64,000 nucleotides of DNA from Lunularia cruciata (GCA_948567375.1 OX419759.1:39274593-39338592); one strand, 5' to 3'; positions 1 to 11,200 are shown, counted from the stretch's first letter. A program made the numbers and translations. Notes: generated by a model from the sequence alone, not told the origin.

Positions 1-275
1 GATAGTTCTCCAACCCCACTTATACTCTTTGTCTAGGAGTCCATCTCCTATGCACTTGTCTTTCCATTCTCTTGCTTCTTTGTATAATTTGATAGAGCAT
101 GGACACTTGCTTTTTATATAGTTTATCACCCATCATAGACAAAGGAAGTACCCTCTACCATACCTCACTAAGTAAGGAGCCATGTAACTAAATGCAATAC
201 TCTTTTGCATTGGCTTTTTGTGATGCACTTTGTGAATTTGTATAAAGTGTTCCATATCTTCCAAGTACTCTATAA
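1..275. other. No gene seen
   Basis: AT-rich plant-like sequence. The open frames here are short and show no recognisable domain. I see no repeat shared with the rest of the window. Confidence 0.5.
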
Positions 276-365
276 TCTATGCATCTGAAACTGGTCCTCA
301 ACGAGCTTAGCTTTGTTCGATCTATGCATCTGAAACTGGTCCTCAACGAGCTTAGCTTTGTTCGT
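276..365. repeat. 45-bp tandem duplication
   Basis: Two head-to-tail copies of a 45-bp unit (276-320 and 321-365) beginning TCTATGCATCTG are identical except for the last base (A against T). The near identity points to a recent duplication. The short open frames crossing it on both strands simply repeat the same residues and are not convincing genes. Confidence 0.9.
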
Positions 366-2763
366 ATTCGTAGTAGTGGTAGAAGGCACATAAGACACCA
401 TCTTCAAAAGCTCCTAAAATCTACAAATTGGAAATGGAACGAAATTGAAACTCTCACTCTCCCGCATGGGATTGACACTCACTCTCATAACTGGGAATTA
501 TAAGAGGACTCGGGACCAAACTCTTTTATATATTTTATTTACTTTCATTTCTCAACAATTCACTGATTTCGTGCATTAGGGCGGTCCTACACTTAGTCTT
601 CCCCTAACTACTCTAACCTAATGTTGATGCACCAACCTCTCACACGGAACTATAGGAAGGAGATAAGAAACAAATTTTTCTAAGGAATGAAGTTCAAATT
701 CTTCCAATGATTTCATATCCCCTCATTAATAGTAATTCATATGGAGATGGAGGGAGCCTCCTTTGAAATCAATTATGAGCATATTGTGTTCTAAAATCTT
801 AATCCATTTTGGATGTGTTTTAAAATTGTCAGAGAACACTTCCACGTGGCATGTTCTCTGTCCTCCCCCTTCGTCCCTTTCTCTTGTGAAATTAACTTAA
901 CTTTATCACGGTCTTCACCTAATACTATCCATAATTTGTTCTTCTAGTTCTATAACCGAATCCTCAGGTTCTCACCTGCGGATTCGGTTATATTCAGCGG
1001 AGGATTCAGTTCTGTATATCTTTTTCTTTTGAGGGTGCGGGTAAATCTATCCTCTCATATACAGTTCGATGGGTTCTGTAAACTAAATCAACGACATTCC
1101 CGAACAGGTCCTTACCAAATTAGGGTTCAGTTTAATTTTAGGTAAGATATTAATTTTGGTCCCAGTTTTTCGGGCCTTGTGATATAGGGGCATCCCCTAG
1201 ACCATGTTGCGCAAACCATAAAATTTTATGGGTCACGGTTTTCGTGAGCACCCAATAACCTTTATAGGGTTACCCTATAAATAATACCCTTGTAACAAAT
1301 AGGGTCCCTTTTCACACCCCGTAATTAATCTATGGGACATAATATTGATCTCTAGTTATGCTATCTGACGCCAAAGTGATACCCCTTCTTGTTTCCGTCT
1401 CTGTTTCTTTCTTGGTCTCTCCTCCCACCGCACTCCCACCACAGATGCTGATTGCAAATTCCCTACGAAGATCCTTAGGAGGGGGGCCACGGGATCACGA
1501 CCCGTTTAAAATCTTAAGAAGAATAACTGCAAATTGGTTAATCCAAACTAATATCCTATGGATGGGCATATCACGAGCTTGATATCCCGCTCAAGCGCGT
1601 CATGCATTTAATTTCAATTTGATTGCAAGGTGATAGAGAGGAGAAGACGCGTCTGTCGAACGGTGGAAGGTCCGATTTGTAACACGGACTTTTGACTCGG
1701 GATTCTGTCTCATTGTTCAACATTGTTCATTTGTCTCATTGCTCGCTACCTCTGAGGGCCGTGAAGTAGCCATGACATGCGTGACTTACGCCTGAGGCTG
1801 GGATGTGTTCATTTGAGTATCGAATACGCTGAAAATATATCTGGCAGGCATTTTATGTGTAAGTTTTAGAAATAGCTCGGAAAATCTACAACTCAAGGCT
1901 GGTTGGAACGCTCAGTTCTGTCCATGGAACTGGCGAATTTCATTTTAATCGCAACATAACTTATCCTTGCTCTGATAGTAGCTCAGGATAGGAATTTCTC
2001 CTGACAAGCCCTTCCTCTTATGTCTGACGCTAAATTACCTTATAAACCAACACTTCTTCAATAGCTTACGAATCCCTTCATTCACTTATCGACTGAGGAC
2101 GAATGCAGGTATTACTCACATTTCTTTTTACAGGGTGCACTTGATATTAAGGAGATGAACAACGACAATGTAGGTAGCTGTTTGTTTCCTTTATTTGACA
2201 ACAAGCTTCATGACGGCTGGTGTCAAAGATGACCCACTGCTTGAACGTTAAAGAAGACCCAATGCTTCGCTATGGGTGCCTCTATTCTCTTTGTTCAAAT
2301 AGCCTCGTCCAGGACACCTTTGAGTTTTACTAGAAGGTAAAACTCATTGAGTGAAACTCGAACCATGTGGTCACCCAAGATCAGTTCCTACAGGCGATCA
2401 GCTTCCATGCGAGAATAATATCAAATGCTCAACGTTAATTTTCTGTTAAGTCTGCTGTAGATCTGATCGAATTGCGCGAACTACTTGAACTACGTGCTGT
2501 ATCTTGTCCTCCAACTGTATGAGCTTACTCTGCAAACGCTTCAGCCCTAATGTCGACAAATATATTGCCGACGTGTGGAGCAAAGTTTGCAACATGCAGA
2601 GTATTCTCCTGCAGCAGGTTACTGGCCTGCTTCTTTTGGAAATCGTGTTGCAGATGGAGTACCCATTTGCCTCTAGTTCAAATTGTGTAAAACGAGGAAC
2701 CCTGAAGGAAGACGTGAAGCGGAGTGATTTATACTATAGAATCTGGCGAGAATGTTGCGCCAT
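366..2763. other. Unassigned low-copy sequence
   Basis: No convincing coding region was found. The longest frame (1358-1582) is 74 codons and has no motif I recognise. The base composition is mixed, and the segment lacks the LINE-A, LINE-B and LTR sequences that fill the rest of the window. It may be intergenic, or it may hold non-coding exons that cannot be seen without transcript data. Confidence 0.4.
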
Positions 2764-3039
2764 TCAAACACTGGATTGCTCGATGTACCTGTCAATGCAG
2801 AACCCAAAACAAGCACAGGGTATTCCAAAAGCCAGGTATCCCCCCAAAGTCGAGGCTCCTGTTACTCCAAAAACAACGAGTATTATTCCCAATGTCAAGT
2901 CTCGGGCTGTAAAAGGTCCGGCAGGAACTAGAGCAAAGACCCCGAACAGTATGAACAGCACAAAACCTGCAAAACCTCCCACGAATCCCCACCCAAGTGC
3001 GCATCCCACAGCACATTCTGAATCTCCGCTGCCTTTCAT
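2764..3039 (-). CDS. Possible small two-helix membrane protein, unrecognised
   Basis: A 91-codon frame starts with ATG in an AAGGATGA context. It encodes a short polar N-terminus (MKGSGDSE), then two long hydrophobic stretches rich in glycine and phenylalanine at about residues 14-41 and 48-80, and a Cys-rich polar tail (CACFGFCIDRY). That pattern fits a small membrane protein with two helices packed through glycines. I do not recognise a family. The opposite strand is open over a longer span (2504-3067, 187 codons) with a Pro/Lys-rich C-terminus, so one of the two frames is a shadow. I prefer the minus frame because its hydrophobic pattern is coherent, but neither is proven and splicing is possible. 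Confidence 0.3.
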   Translation of the reverse strand: MKGSGDSECAVGCALGWGFVGGFAGFVLFILFGVFALVPAGPFTARDLTLGIILVVFGVTGASTLGGYLAFGIPCACFGFCIDRYIEQSSV

Positions 3040-3067
3040 CCTTATTCACGTGATAGTAATCAAATGA

Positions 3068-4041
3068 AACAGTCTGCGTGCTCTACCTTTCGTGTCTCCT
3101 TGATCTAGAACAGCTCCTTTGCGCCTTCTGCCTTGCTCTCTCTCGAGCCCGTTGGCTTCTATGCTCTTGTAGCTGTCTCCAGCGAATGGTTTGAAATTGC
3201 AAAATATCGTACAGTAGCTCGATGTGACCGCCAATTATGAAAGGGTTAAACAAGTAAGCTGGAAGTAAGCTACTGTCATATGTTCTTGTCATGCACCCCT
3301 CACGACACAAAGCAAGAACCAACAGACGGTTGGAACAGTGACGTTAAAACTAGTAAGTTTAACTTTTGAACGTACTTCCTCACATCTACCACAAAAAGAA
3401 ATGAAAACTGAAGGCGTATGTCCTAAAGCCTTATGTTTGGACATTAACTTCACCTGCTAGTCGTTGTGTAGTTGCTTAGCATGCCTTGTGGTATCTACGG
3501 CGTAACAGATTAATGTAAGGTGCATGACGGTGGATCGCTCTTATTACACACAAAGTATTGCTCTGTTTGAAGGCAAAAGAATTATTGAGAAAATAGGTCA
3601 AGACAATAATATGATCATATGATTTTTTTCTGAAACAACTTTGGGAGTAGGTGAAGAGTCACTTTTACACGTGCTCAGGTGTGATCGGTGTATTTGCTGA
3701 TGTCTTTAACTACATGATCTTGGAAGTATAGTACGTGAAGAGTCCACTCACTAGGGAAACGTTTGCTTGTTTTCTCGTTTTAAAAGAGGACGTTTTAAAA
3801 TACCACGATTTTTTATATAAAATGTTCTTGTTAATTGTACGGAGAACATCACAGTTCACCTGGGTAAAATAATGATATACAACTACATTGACTCGGGTAT
3901 ATAAAATAGATGATTGAAGCCGGTTCATACGATTACCAAGACTTCTTCAAGCAATTTGCAGGATGCATTTTCCAATTATTTGACATAAATGAAACAATTG
4001 AGCTGCAGTGCAAATATTGAATACACATTGATTTGATCACA
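3068..4041. other. Unassigned low-copy sequence
   Basis: Only short frames without recognisable domains are present, and no repeat is shared with the rest of the window. The segment 3046-3250 would be the upstream region of the possible minus-strand gene at 2764-3039. Confidence 0.4.
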
Positions 4042-4420
4042 ATGTCTTCAAACTCCTGACTGAAATGCTCCTGTTCAGCCCCTCGCTTTAGACCTTTGCC
4101 TGTGACACTCATATTTGACAAAACAAAGAACATTCAATTTGTGAAGCAAGCACCATGGTCAGACAAAGCCACACGGACCCTGAAAACCCTAAACTTCCTT
4201 GTATGCTAGGATAATGGGATTACACAAGTGACATCTTCAAACCTGACCAAAATGCTCCCGGTAAGCCCCTTGCTTTAGACCTTTGCCAGTGACACTCATA
4301 TTTGACAAAACAAAGAACAATCAATTTGTGAAGCAAGCACCCTGGTCAGACAAAGCCACACAGACCCTGAAAACCCTAAACTTCCTTGTATGCTAGGATA
4401 ATGGGACTACACAGGTGACA
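4042..4420. repeat. About 187-bp tandem duplication
   Basis: Two direct copies lie at about 4042-4230 and 4231-4420, offset by about 187 bp. They share long identical blocks, such as TTTGACAAAACAAAGAACA and GACCCTGAAAACCCTAAAC, with scattered substitutions and small indels at the start. This looks like a local duplication rather than a transposon, because no terminal repeats are seen. Confidence 0.85.
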
Positions 4421-5290
4421 GACAGACACGCATGCACCAAGAAAAGAATGAGAAAAACAATTTAAAACACTTTAAACGTTCTATTATCTGCAGAAGTAAA
4501 AAGAACATTTCCATACCACTGACATTTGAATAATAAGAATGAGCTTTCGAATCTGATCTTCCTTATTTAAGTGAGAAAGCTGACTCTCTCAACACTTGTA
4601 ATTAAAAGAACAAGGGCGCCAAAGTTTCTTAATTGTGTAGCTAAGTGGAGAGATTGGGTGCTCATGCTATTCACATGCCTTCAATTCTTAATACACTGTA
4701 ATATAAGAATATTTTTATGTGTTACATATTTAAAGTCATTTAAATTAGTAATTATATATTTTACATGGAGTTTTATCCATATACAAATTATACATACTCT
4801 TTCCCTTTATTTTAAAAGGAATCTCATAAAATCATGAGTCATTTACCAGTTCTACCATATGCACAAATTAGAGATAATGTCACTTATAATAAACATACGC
4901 AAAGATAGACATACATATAGATATTTATGAATTTTAAAGTTTCAACTAAAGCATTATTGATTGTCATATCAAAAGAGATAAAATAATGATCCAAAAATGA
5001 TGCAATGAGAGGAATCTGTGGGTTAAAAATCTATCACCAATATAATCAAAGGATAGCTGAAACAAGTATCACTAATAGAATACTATTAGCGTGTCCTTGG
5101 ACCTTCCATATTTTACAAAAGAAAAGCATGATAATCATACCAATCTTAAGAACAATATATGAAGGTAAATGTGAATATGAATATGTGTTTAGAAACTTAG
5201 TGGGGTATATTAAGCTTGCTTCCTTAGCTATCAATAATCAATTTTACATCAAGAAAAGTATGTTCTTATAATAAATTGAAACACTATTAG
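4421..5290. other. AT-rich spacer
   Basis: Very AT-rich sequence with frequent stops in all frames. The frames at 4571-4837 and 5005-5271 encode hydrophobic low-complexity residues typical of AT-rich noncoding DNA. Nothing further is supported. Confidence 0.5.
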
Positions 5291-5986
5291 TGTAACAATA
5301 TGGAATTTATGACAAGTTAGTCAAACTAAAAAAGTAGCAAATAGGCCAAAATAACATAGAATATTCTAAAAGTATCTTGAAAGTTACTTGACAGTAAAGT
5401 GTATGCCAAATGGTAACTTCTAAGAGGAAGCTTCTTGGGAAGCTTCTCGGCTAGCTTAGCTTGCACTCCAAGTAGGTAGCTTCTAGAAGTTTCTAATTAG
5501 CTTGCTTGCACATCAAATAGGCAATTTCTAGAAGGAAGCTTCTTGGTTAACTCAACTTGCATTCCAAGAAAGCGGCTTAAGGAAACTTCTTGAGAAGCTT
5601 CTCAAGAGTCTTGTATGCTCTCTATAAATACCAAAGCCAAAGCTCATGCTAGGCATTCGGAGTTTCCCATACTCAACTGTCCCAATGTGATATTCCATTC
5701 TCCTATTTCTCTCCTTAATCTTGCTCTTTTACATAAGATGGATGGAATTTATGGACCCCCAAATCCATTTCTGCCAAACCACTGAGATTTTTATGTCCGG
5801 GAACTAACCAAACATCATTTCACACAATTCATCTTATTACACTTTGGGCAGAATTTTCTAAATATGATCACCTTGTTTGAGGAACCCTTGGTACTTCCGA
5901 TTGTAACATATGGAGAATGGTGGCCATGTTGCATCTATGTATTAATAAATTAGATAAATTGGGAGTAGTGTGATAGAGTAGTAGCC
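5291..5986 (+). mobile_element. LTR-like leader of a decayed LTR retrotransposon
   Basis: This segment runs from TGTAACAATATGG to the start of a gag relic at 5987. It has a TATA box (TATAAATA, 5623-5630) preceded by a cluster of inverted GAA/TTC motifs, as an LTR U3 region might. I cannot identify the end of the LTR or a primer-binding site, and no second LTR copy is in the window because the element is cut off at about 6516 by LINE-A sequence. Assignment as an LTR is inferred from position, the TATA box and the following gag. Confidence 0.45.
5420..5612 (+). promoter_or_regulatory. Cluster of heat-shock-element-like GAA/TTC motifs
   Basis: The segment contains repeated AGAAGCTTCT-type palindromes: around 5424-5448 (two in tandem), 5490-5500, 5527-5542 and 5580-5610. 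The arrangement nTTCnnGAAnnTTCn is the known heat-shock factor binding pattern. The last motif lies only about 15 bp upstream of the TATA box at 5623. Function is inferred from the pattern only. Confidence 0.4.
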
Positions 5987-6515
5987 ATGGCATCAATGCC
6001 CAAGGTTATTATTGCTATGAAGCAACAAATCAAGCACCTTACTTGATTGTTGGATGAATGAGATCATCAATGAAAAGAGAGTGTAGAGAGAGCACCATTT
6101 CAAGAAGGAGAAAACCAAATTTGATTTCCAAAACCCAAGGTATTTAATGGTAAGAATCTCCTAACACAATGGAGAATTTTGTATTTGACTATGAATGTTA
6201 TTTTGGGCCACAAATCTCCAAGAAGAACCAAAATAGATTCTCTTAGCTTCAACCTAATTGGATAGAGTAGCAAAACTATGGTGGCAATTTCAAGTGGAGC
6301 AAGCTGAATGGCAGTTTGTTGCATCCATCTTGACATGGAAAGAAATCAAGGGTGCAATAAATGCCACACAAGATAAGTTGGAAAAATTGAATCAAATTGG
6401 TTATGTAACAAGCTACATCATGCAATTTTAGAACTCTATTATGAAAATTCCAAATATATTAGATGGTGAAGCTTTGGATTGATTTGTGAGTGGCTTGAAG
6501 TCATGAACTAAATTG
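5987..6515 (+). pseudogene. gag relic of an LTR retrotransposon (probably Ty3 type)
   Basis: The frame begins MASMPKVIIAMKQQ at 5987. After one frameshift it reads through retrotransposon gag landmarks: PKVFNGKNLLTQW, then DRVAKLWWQFQVEQAEW (the conserved hydrophobic-WW region), WKEIKGAINATQ and EALD-FVSGLKS. Several in-frame stops and at least one frameshift rule out function. Gag would form the virus-like particle of the element. The sequence breaks off at about 6516, where LINE-A endonuclease sequence on the opposite strand begins, so protease, RT and integrase are missing. It is a different lineage from the Ty3 element at 42654-46056 as far as can be judged, since no part overlaps. Confidence 0.7.
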
Positions 6516-9205
6516 AAAGGTTCTCACTCATGGGGTTGGACGTGAGATCTTTGGAAGAATAGGACCAAGCACTAGAATGATCTATAAAGCTATGGAAAGG
6601 GTCATTCTCAAGGTCACTAAATTTAGAATCTAAGAAGCTTGGATCCTAGCATTAAATCACCACAAACAAGTACTGCACCTTTACTTTGAAATTCCAACAC
6701 ATCCTTTGTCAAGGAGTGGAGAGGTTGCATGGTATTGAACACTCCACTTGAATAGATTGGTGATGTCAATAGAGCAAAGTAACAAACAGCAAGGAAGACA
6801 GGTGTAGCAACTCCTCCAATCCTCAGCCATCAGTATTGTCCACTTGAATCTTGGTCTATCAAAGAGGCTAATTTTTCAAAGCCAAATCTAACGTAAGTAG
6901 TAATACCACCAAAGCCCCTTCCTCTATGTTGCCTTTGCTTGTTCTAGGTTGAACTGACAAGAGTGAATCCTTCAATGTCTTGAATGGTGTTTCCTTCATG
7001 TTCCCATGTCTCCACAAGATTAATCAAATTAGCAACATCTCACAGAAGTTTAGCGCTTGAGTACTTGGTATATGTCAAGCCATGAAAATTCTAAAACAAC
7101 ACTCTAAGGGTCTAGAATTGCTATGTGGCAATTGATAATTTCCTTTGGGTGATCACAACTCTATTGTCTCTCAAGAATACAAAAAAACTTGCTTATTGAG
7201 CCTCCTTCACTTTTGCTAATTCTCTCTTCTTTGCTTGCCATTGGAGAGATGTGAGATCAAGGTCCAACCAGATACACCACCCCTTCAGTATAGCCTTGTT
7301 TTCCATCACTAAATTCCTCTAAGTTTCTAAGCCAAACCTCACCAAAATGCTTCTTGGTTGTGCACCTTTTTGTCCCAATCTATATGCTTGCAAAATCTAA
7401 GGATCATGGACTCTCAAAATATCAGCAATAAACTCACACACTATGGCCTTCGTGTCTTCCTTCTCAATCTTTGGAAAACCTGAAATCCTCAAGTTCTTCA
7501 TTCTGACCAGTTGGTTCTCACCTTCTCATCCTCCTGGTCTTGTGCCAATCACTTATCACTCACAATCAATCTAGAAGTTTTAATTCCAACACCAAAACTT
7601 CAAGATTTTTAAGTAGGCATAGCTTTTGTTTTATATCTCTAAGCACTACAAGGCAGGTTTTGAAGTAAGGACCTTGAGAAGCTGGAAGAATCATCTCATT
7701 TGGACATGTGAGTGCAAAGATAATATCTTCCAAATATGTAGTGCACAAAGATACCAAAGGCTGCAAGATTTGAGGTACCTAGAGCTTCTAATTTTTCCTC
7801 TAACCTCTAGCAATCAATTAAAAATATAAAGGTCTGAGTGAGTTGATTCTAATGACACAAAGATCACCCCATTTGGATCATTGAGTACAAAGATATATTA
7901 GCTTGATTGACACTTCTACCGTACGAGGAGTCACAGATTTCAAATTGTCACAATTTTCTTGTCTAGCCTCCAATTGTAAAAAGTTAGACCTTAATAGAAA
8001 CCTTGTGCAATGGTTTTTCTATTGGCACAAAAATCACTTGATTTGGAATGATAAGTAGAGAGTAATCCTTCTTCACATGAGTAGATCTTAACACAAAGTA
8101 CCAGAAAATATCAGAGTGAATCAATTGGTCAAATCATTTGTCTTGGATACTCAAATTCCTCAAATATAAATAATATAGAAAGCTTATGACTGTGTAGTTC
8201 TTATGACAAAAGAATCAATTGTATTGGGTTTGTGAGTGAAGAGAATTGGCCCTCCAAAGTTGGTACCCCAAGCACCAAGATCCAAGAGTTGTGACAAAAT
8301 GAGAATTGTCACCACTTATTGCTAAGACCTCTATATGCTGCAATCTTGAATTTGAAACAAAGCTTGTAAGTGACACGTTTTGATGCAACAATAATCACTG
8401 GATTTGCACTTGTGACCATAGAGCAATACATGTTTAAATTTTTCCCCTATCACATGGAGTTCTCAAAACTTCAATAGAATTCAAAAATCCACTACTCCTT
8501 GTATACTGCTCCAAACTGCACAACATTTGCCTTGAAAGAAAGCTCTTGGAATAGTGCTTCTAATGATATCACAATAACTCCATTTTCTCAATCATTAGAA
8601 GAGATAAAAGAATCTGAGTATCTGCCATTGAAACTCTAAAATAGAGAACCGTTCAAGTAGCTTCAAATGCTCATAACTTTTAGCTCGCACCGCTAATGGA
8701 TACCAACTTGGTCTCAATAGAAGGCCCTTGAAGAGCTGTCTCTAAAAATTTACAGCAAATTTTATTTGGACAGGTATTGATAGAGGACATAGTCCCAAAA
8801 TCTGTTCCCATTCAACTCCAATAAAACTCAAAAATCAAGAACTATTCAAGAACTGAAATCCGGTCAACTTGGTGTATGGATATGATGTATGGGCATGATT
8901 GGTACCAATCAAAATAGCTCTCTTCAAGGAAAATCTGATGCCACAAAGGTCACTTGATTTGGACACCAAATGAAGCAATTACATACTCTTAAATATGGAT
9001 TCTCTCTCAAGAAATTTAATCACTCATAAATTTTGCTACAAAGTTCAAACCATTGCAATCTTGATGTCTATGGGAAGCTCTTGGCAAGTCACTTCTAAAA
9101 AAACCAAAACCACAATGTTTGGACATCTATGCATTGAGATATGGGTTGCCAAACTGTTGGGACTTCTCTCCTCTCAAACTTTCAAAAAATCTCAAGATAA
9201 TCGCA
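6516..9205 (-). mobile_element. LINE-A fragment: endonuclease, part of ORF1, 5' monomers
   Basis: Read on the minus strand from high to low coordinates, this is a 5' leader array (about 9205-7600), a shortened ORF1 (about 7560-7140, with the RISGFPKIEKEDTKAI and YRLGQKGAQPRSIL regions) and the first half of the APE-type endonuclease (about 7130-6520, including VLFWNFHGLT and the GxFNxR loop). The N-terminal helical part of ORF1 is missing. Stops are frequent. The 3' two-thirds (RT, 3' UTR) are absent: the copy abuts the gag relic at 6516. Comparison with the copies at 46057-48050 and 60248-61553 supports the order. Confidence 0.75.
7600..9205 (-). repeat. LINE-A 5' leader array, block 1 (about nine units of 165-195 bp)
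   Basis: A core box close to TCATTTGGAC, followed by a GAGT..AAAG element, recurs near 7.70, 7.87, 8.04, 8.22, 8.40, 8.58, 8.76, 8.96 and 9.12 kb. Each unit also carries relatives of CTCATAACTTT.GCACAAAGCTC and GAAAGCTCTTG..AGG. Units are strongly diverged from one another. The block ends with TTGGGACTTCTCTCCTCTC, which is also found at the outer end of the arrays at 19650, 49715, 56160 and 62755 and so marks the LINE-A 5' end. Confidence 0.7.
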
Positions 9206-10685
9206 AGTGCTAATGAGAGATGAATGACCTCATTTGGACACGTGAATGTAAAATACTATCTTCCAAATTTTTTGTGCAGAAAGATATCAAACGCTGCAAA
9301 ACTTGAGGTACCTAGAGCTTCAAATTTTTCCTCTAACCTCTTATAATAAGTTTTCAATGTAAAGGTTTGAGTGAGCTTATTCTAATGCTCAACGATCACT
9401 TCATTTGAATCATTGAATACAAAGATACAATAGCTTAAATTTACACTTCATAATGTTATGATGTACATAGAGTCACAAATTTCAAACTGTCACAATTTTC
9501 TTGTCTGACCTCCAATTGCAACAGATCATACTTCAATAGACACCTTGCACAATTCTTGTTCTTTTGCCACAAAAGCCACTTGATTTGGACGTATAAATAC
9601 AAAGTAGTCTCACTTCACATGTGCAGATCTTAACACCAAGTGCTTGGAAGTGTTAGAGGGAAAAAATGGTCATATCATCTGCCTTGGATATTCAAATTTT
9701 GCAAATATGCATTAAATAGGAATCTTATGACTATGTGGTTCTTAAAACTCAAGAATCATTTGGATTGGGTCAGTGAGTGAAGAGATTTGGCACTGCAAAG
9801 TTGGTACTCCAAACACCAAGATGTTACAGAATGAAAATTGTCACCAGTGCTTGCTCATACCTCCATATGCTAGGACCTTGGCCTTGACAAAGAGCTTGTA
9901 AGTCAAAAATTTTGATGCAACAATCTTCACTAGATTTGCACTTGTGATTGTAGAGCAATACACCTCCAAAGTCTCACTCAATCACATAGCCTATTCAATG
10001 CTTCCTTAGAATTCAAAAATCCAAAACTCTTTGTGTACTACTGCAAATTGCACAATCTTTACCTTGAAAGAAAGCTCCTAATATGGTGCTTCTAATGAGA
10101 TCCCAACCTTACCATTTGCTAAAGTATTGGCAGAGACACAATCATCTGAGTATCTTTGCAAGTTGTAGATGTGAGCACCACCTAACACACAAGATCACAA
10201 AATGATAAAACTTAAAACTTTCTCTATATAATTCCAACTTCAGCACTTAGAAACTCAACAGAAAGCTCTTTCAGAGGCACTCCCACTGAGCTATTGAAAC
10301 ATTTGGACATGGAACCAAAAAGTTACAATGTGTCAAAATTGCACTTGAGACCCTAATATCTGCCAAAGATGACAAAATTCAAATCCTCTTAATTTTTTGT
10401 AGAGATGTGGTCTTGAAGCTTGCTTGATGTCAATTTGAAGAGCACTTCAAGGTGCATCTAGCAACAAAAAAATAACTCTATTTGGACTCTATGTGACGAA
10501 CATATAAAATCTCAAATATGGATCACTTGTCAAGAAATTCAATCACTCATAACTTTCGGCATAAAGCTCAAAATAGTGCAATCTTGGTGATCATGGAAAG
10601 CTCTTGGCAAGGCAATTTCAACAAAACCAAAGTTACAAGGTTTGGACAAGTAAGTGATGAGATATGGCATACCAAAAATCTCAAA
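9206..10685 (-). repeat. LINE-A 5' leader array, block 2
   Basis: This is a second run of the same units, with core boxes near 9.23, 9.40, 9.58, 9.76, 9.93, 10.10, 10.30, 10.48 and 10.65 kb. The order of unit types matches block 1: for example, the unit with GAGGTACCTAGAGCTTC follows the first core box in both, and the unit with GATTTGCACTTGTGA is fifth in both. It therefore derives from another copy of the same 5' leader, or from duplication of the whole block. It joins RT sequence at about 10686 in an order that an intact LINE-A would not have. Confidence 0.7.
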
Positions 10686-11200
10686 ATCAGCAAGAGTCAA
10701 ACATCTAACACAAAGTCCATCAAGATCTTCAGCCTTACCATTGGCCAACTTCTTGAGTTGGTACTTGACATTTGCTTCAAAGATGAGAGCAGATCCGAGG
10801 CTAGGTGCTATGCTTGGAACATTAAGGTGCATCTAGCAACAAAAAAATAACTCTATTTGGACTCTATATGATGAACATATAAAATCTGAAATATGAATCC
10901 TCTGTCAAGAAATTCAATCAATCATAACTTTTGGCATGAAGCTCAAAATAGTGCAATCTTGGTGATCATGGAAAGCTCTAGGCAAGGCAATTTCAACAAA
11001 ACCAAAGTTACAAGGTTTGGACAAGTAAGTGATGAGATATGGCATACCAAAAATCTCAAAATCAGCAAGAGTCAAACATCTAACACAAAGTCCATCAAGA
11101 TCTTCAGCCTTACCATTGGTCAACTTCTTGAGTTGGTACTTGAAATTTGCTTCAAAGATGATGAGAGCAGATCCAAGGCTAGGTGCCATGCTACGAACAT
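10449..11200. repeat. 375-bp tandem duplication across a leader/RT junction
   Basis: Copy 1 is 10449-10823 and copy 2 is 10824-11200. Both begin AAGGTGCATCTAGCAAC and end near GGAACAT or CGAACAT. Each copy contains part of a 5' leader unit fused to a minus-strand RT segment (VKYQLKKLANGKAEDLDGLC). Copy 2 has a 3-bp gain (GATGATGAG against GATGAG) and few substitutions, so the duplication is younger than the chimeric junction it carries. Confidence 0.9.

Noticed and set aside
1358..1582. Short frame with a hydrophobic, signal-peptide-like start
   Set aside because: Seventy-four codons, no homology I recognise and no supporting splice or context signal.
4571..4837. Hydrophobic frame in AT-rich DNA
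   Set aside because: Composition (Phe, Ile, Leu, Tyr) follows from AT-rich noncoding sequence.
7600..9205. CRISPR-like array
   Set aside because: Units of about 180 bp are diverged throughout, with no short identical repeats separated by unique spacers, and the DNA is eukaryotic.
7600..10685. Idea that the monomer arrays are a centromeric or other satellite
   Set aside because: Arrays are short, strongly diverged within themselves, and end next to LINE-A ORF1 with a common 5' mark. An element leader explains them better.
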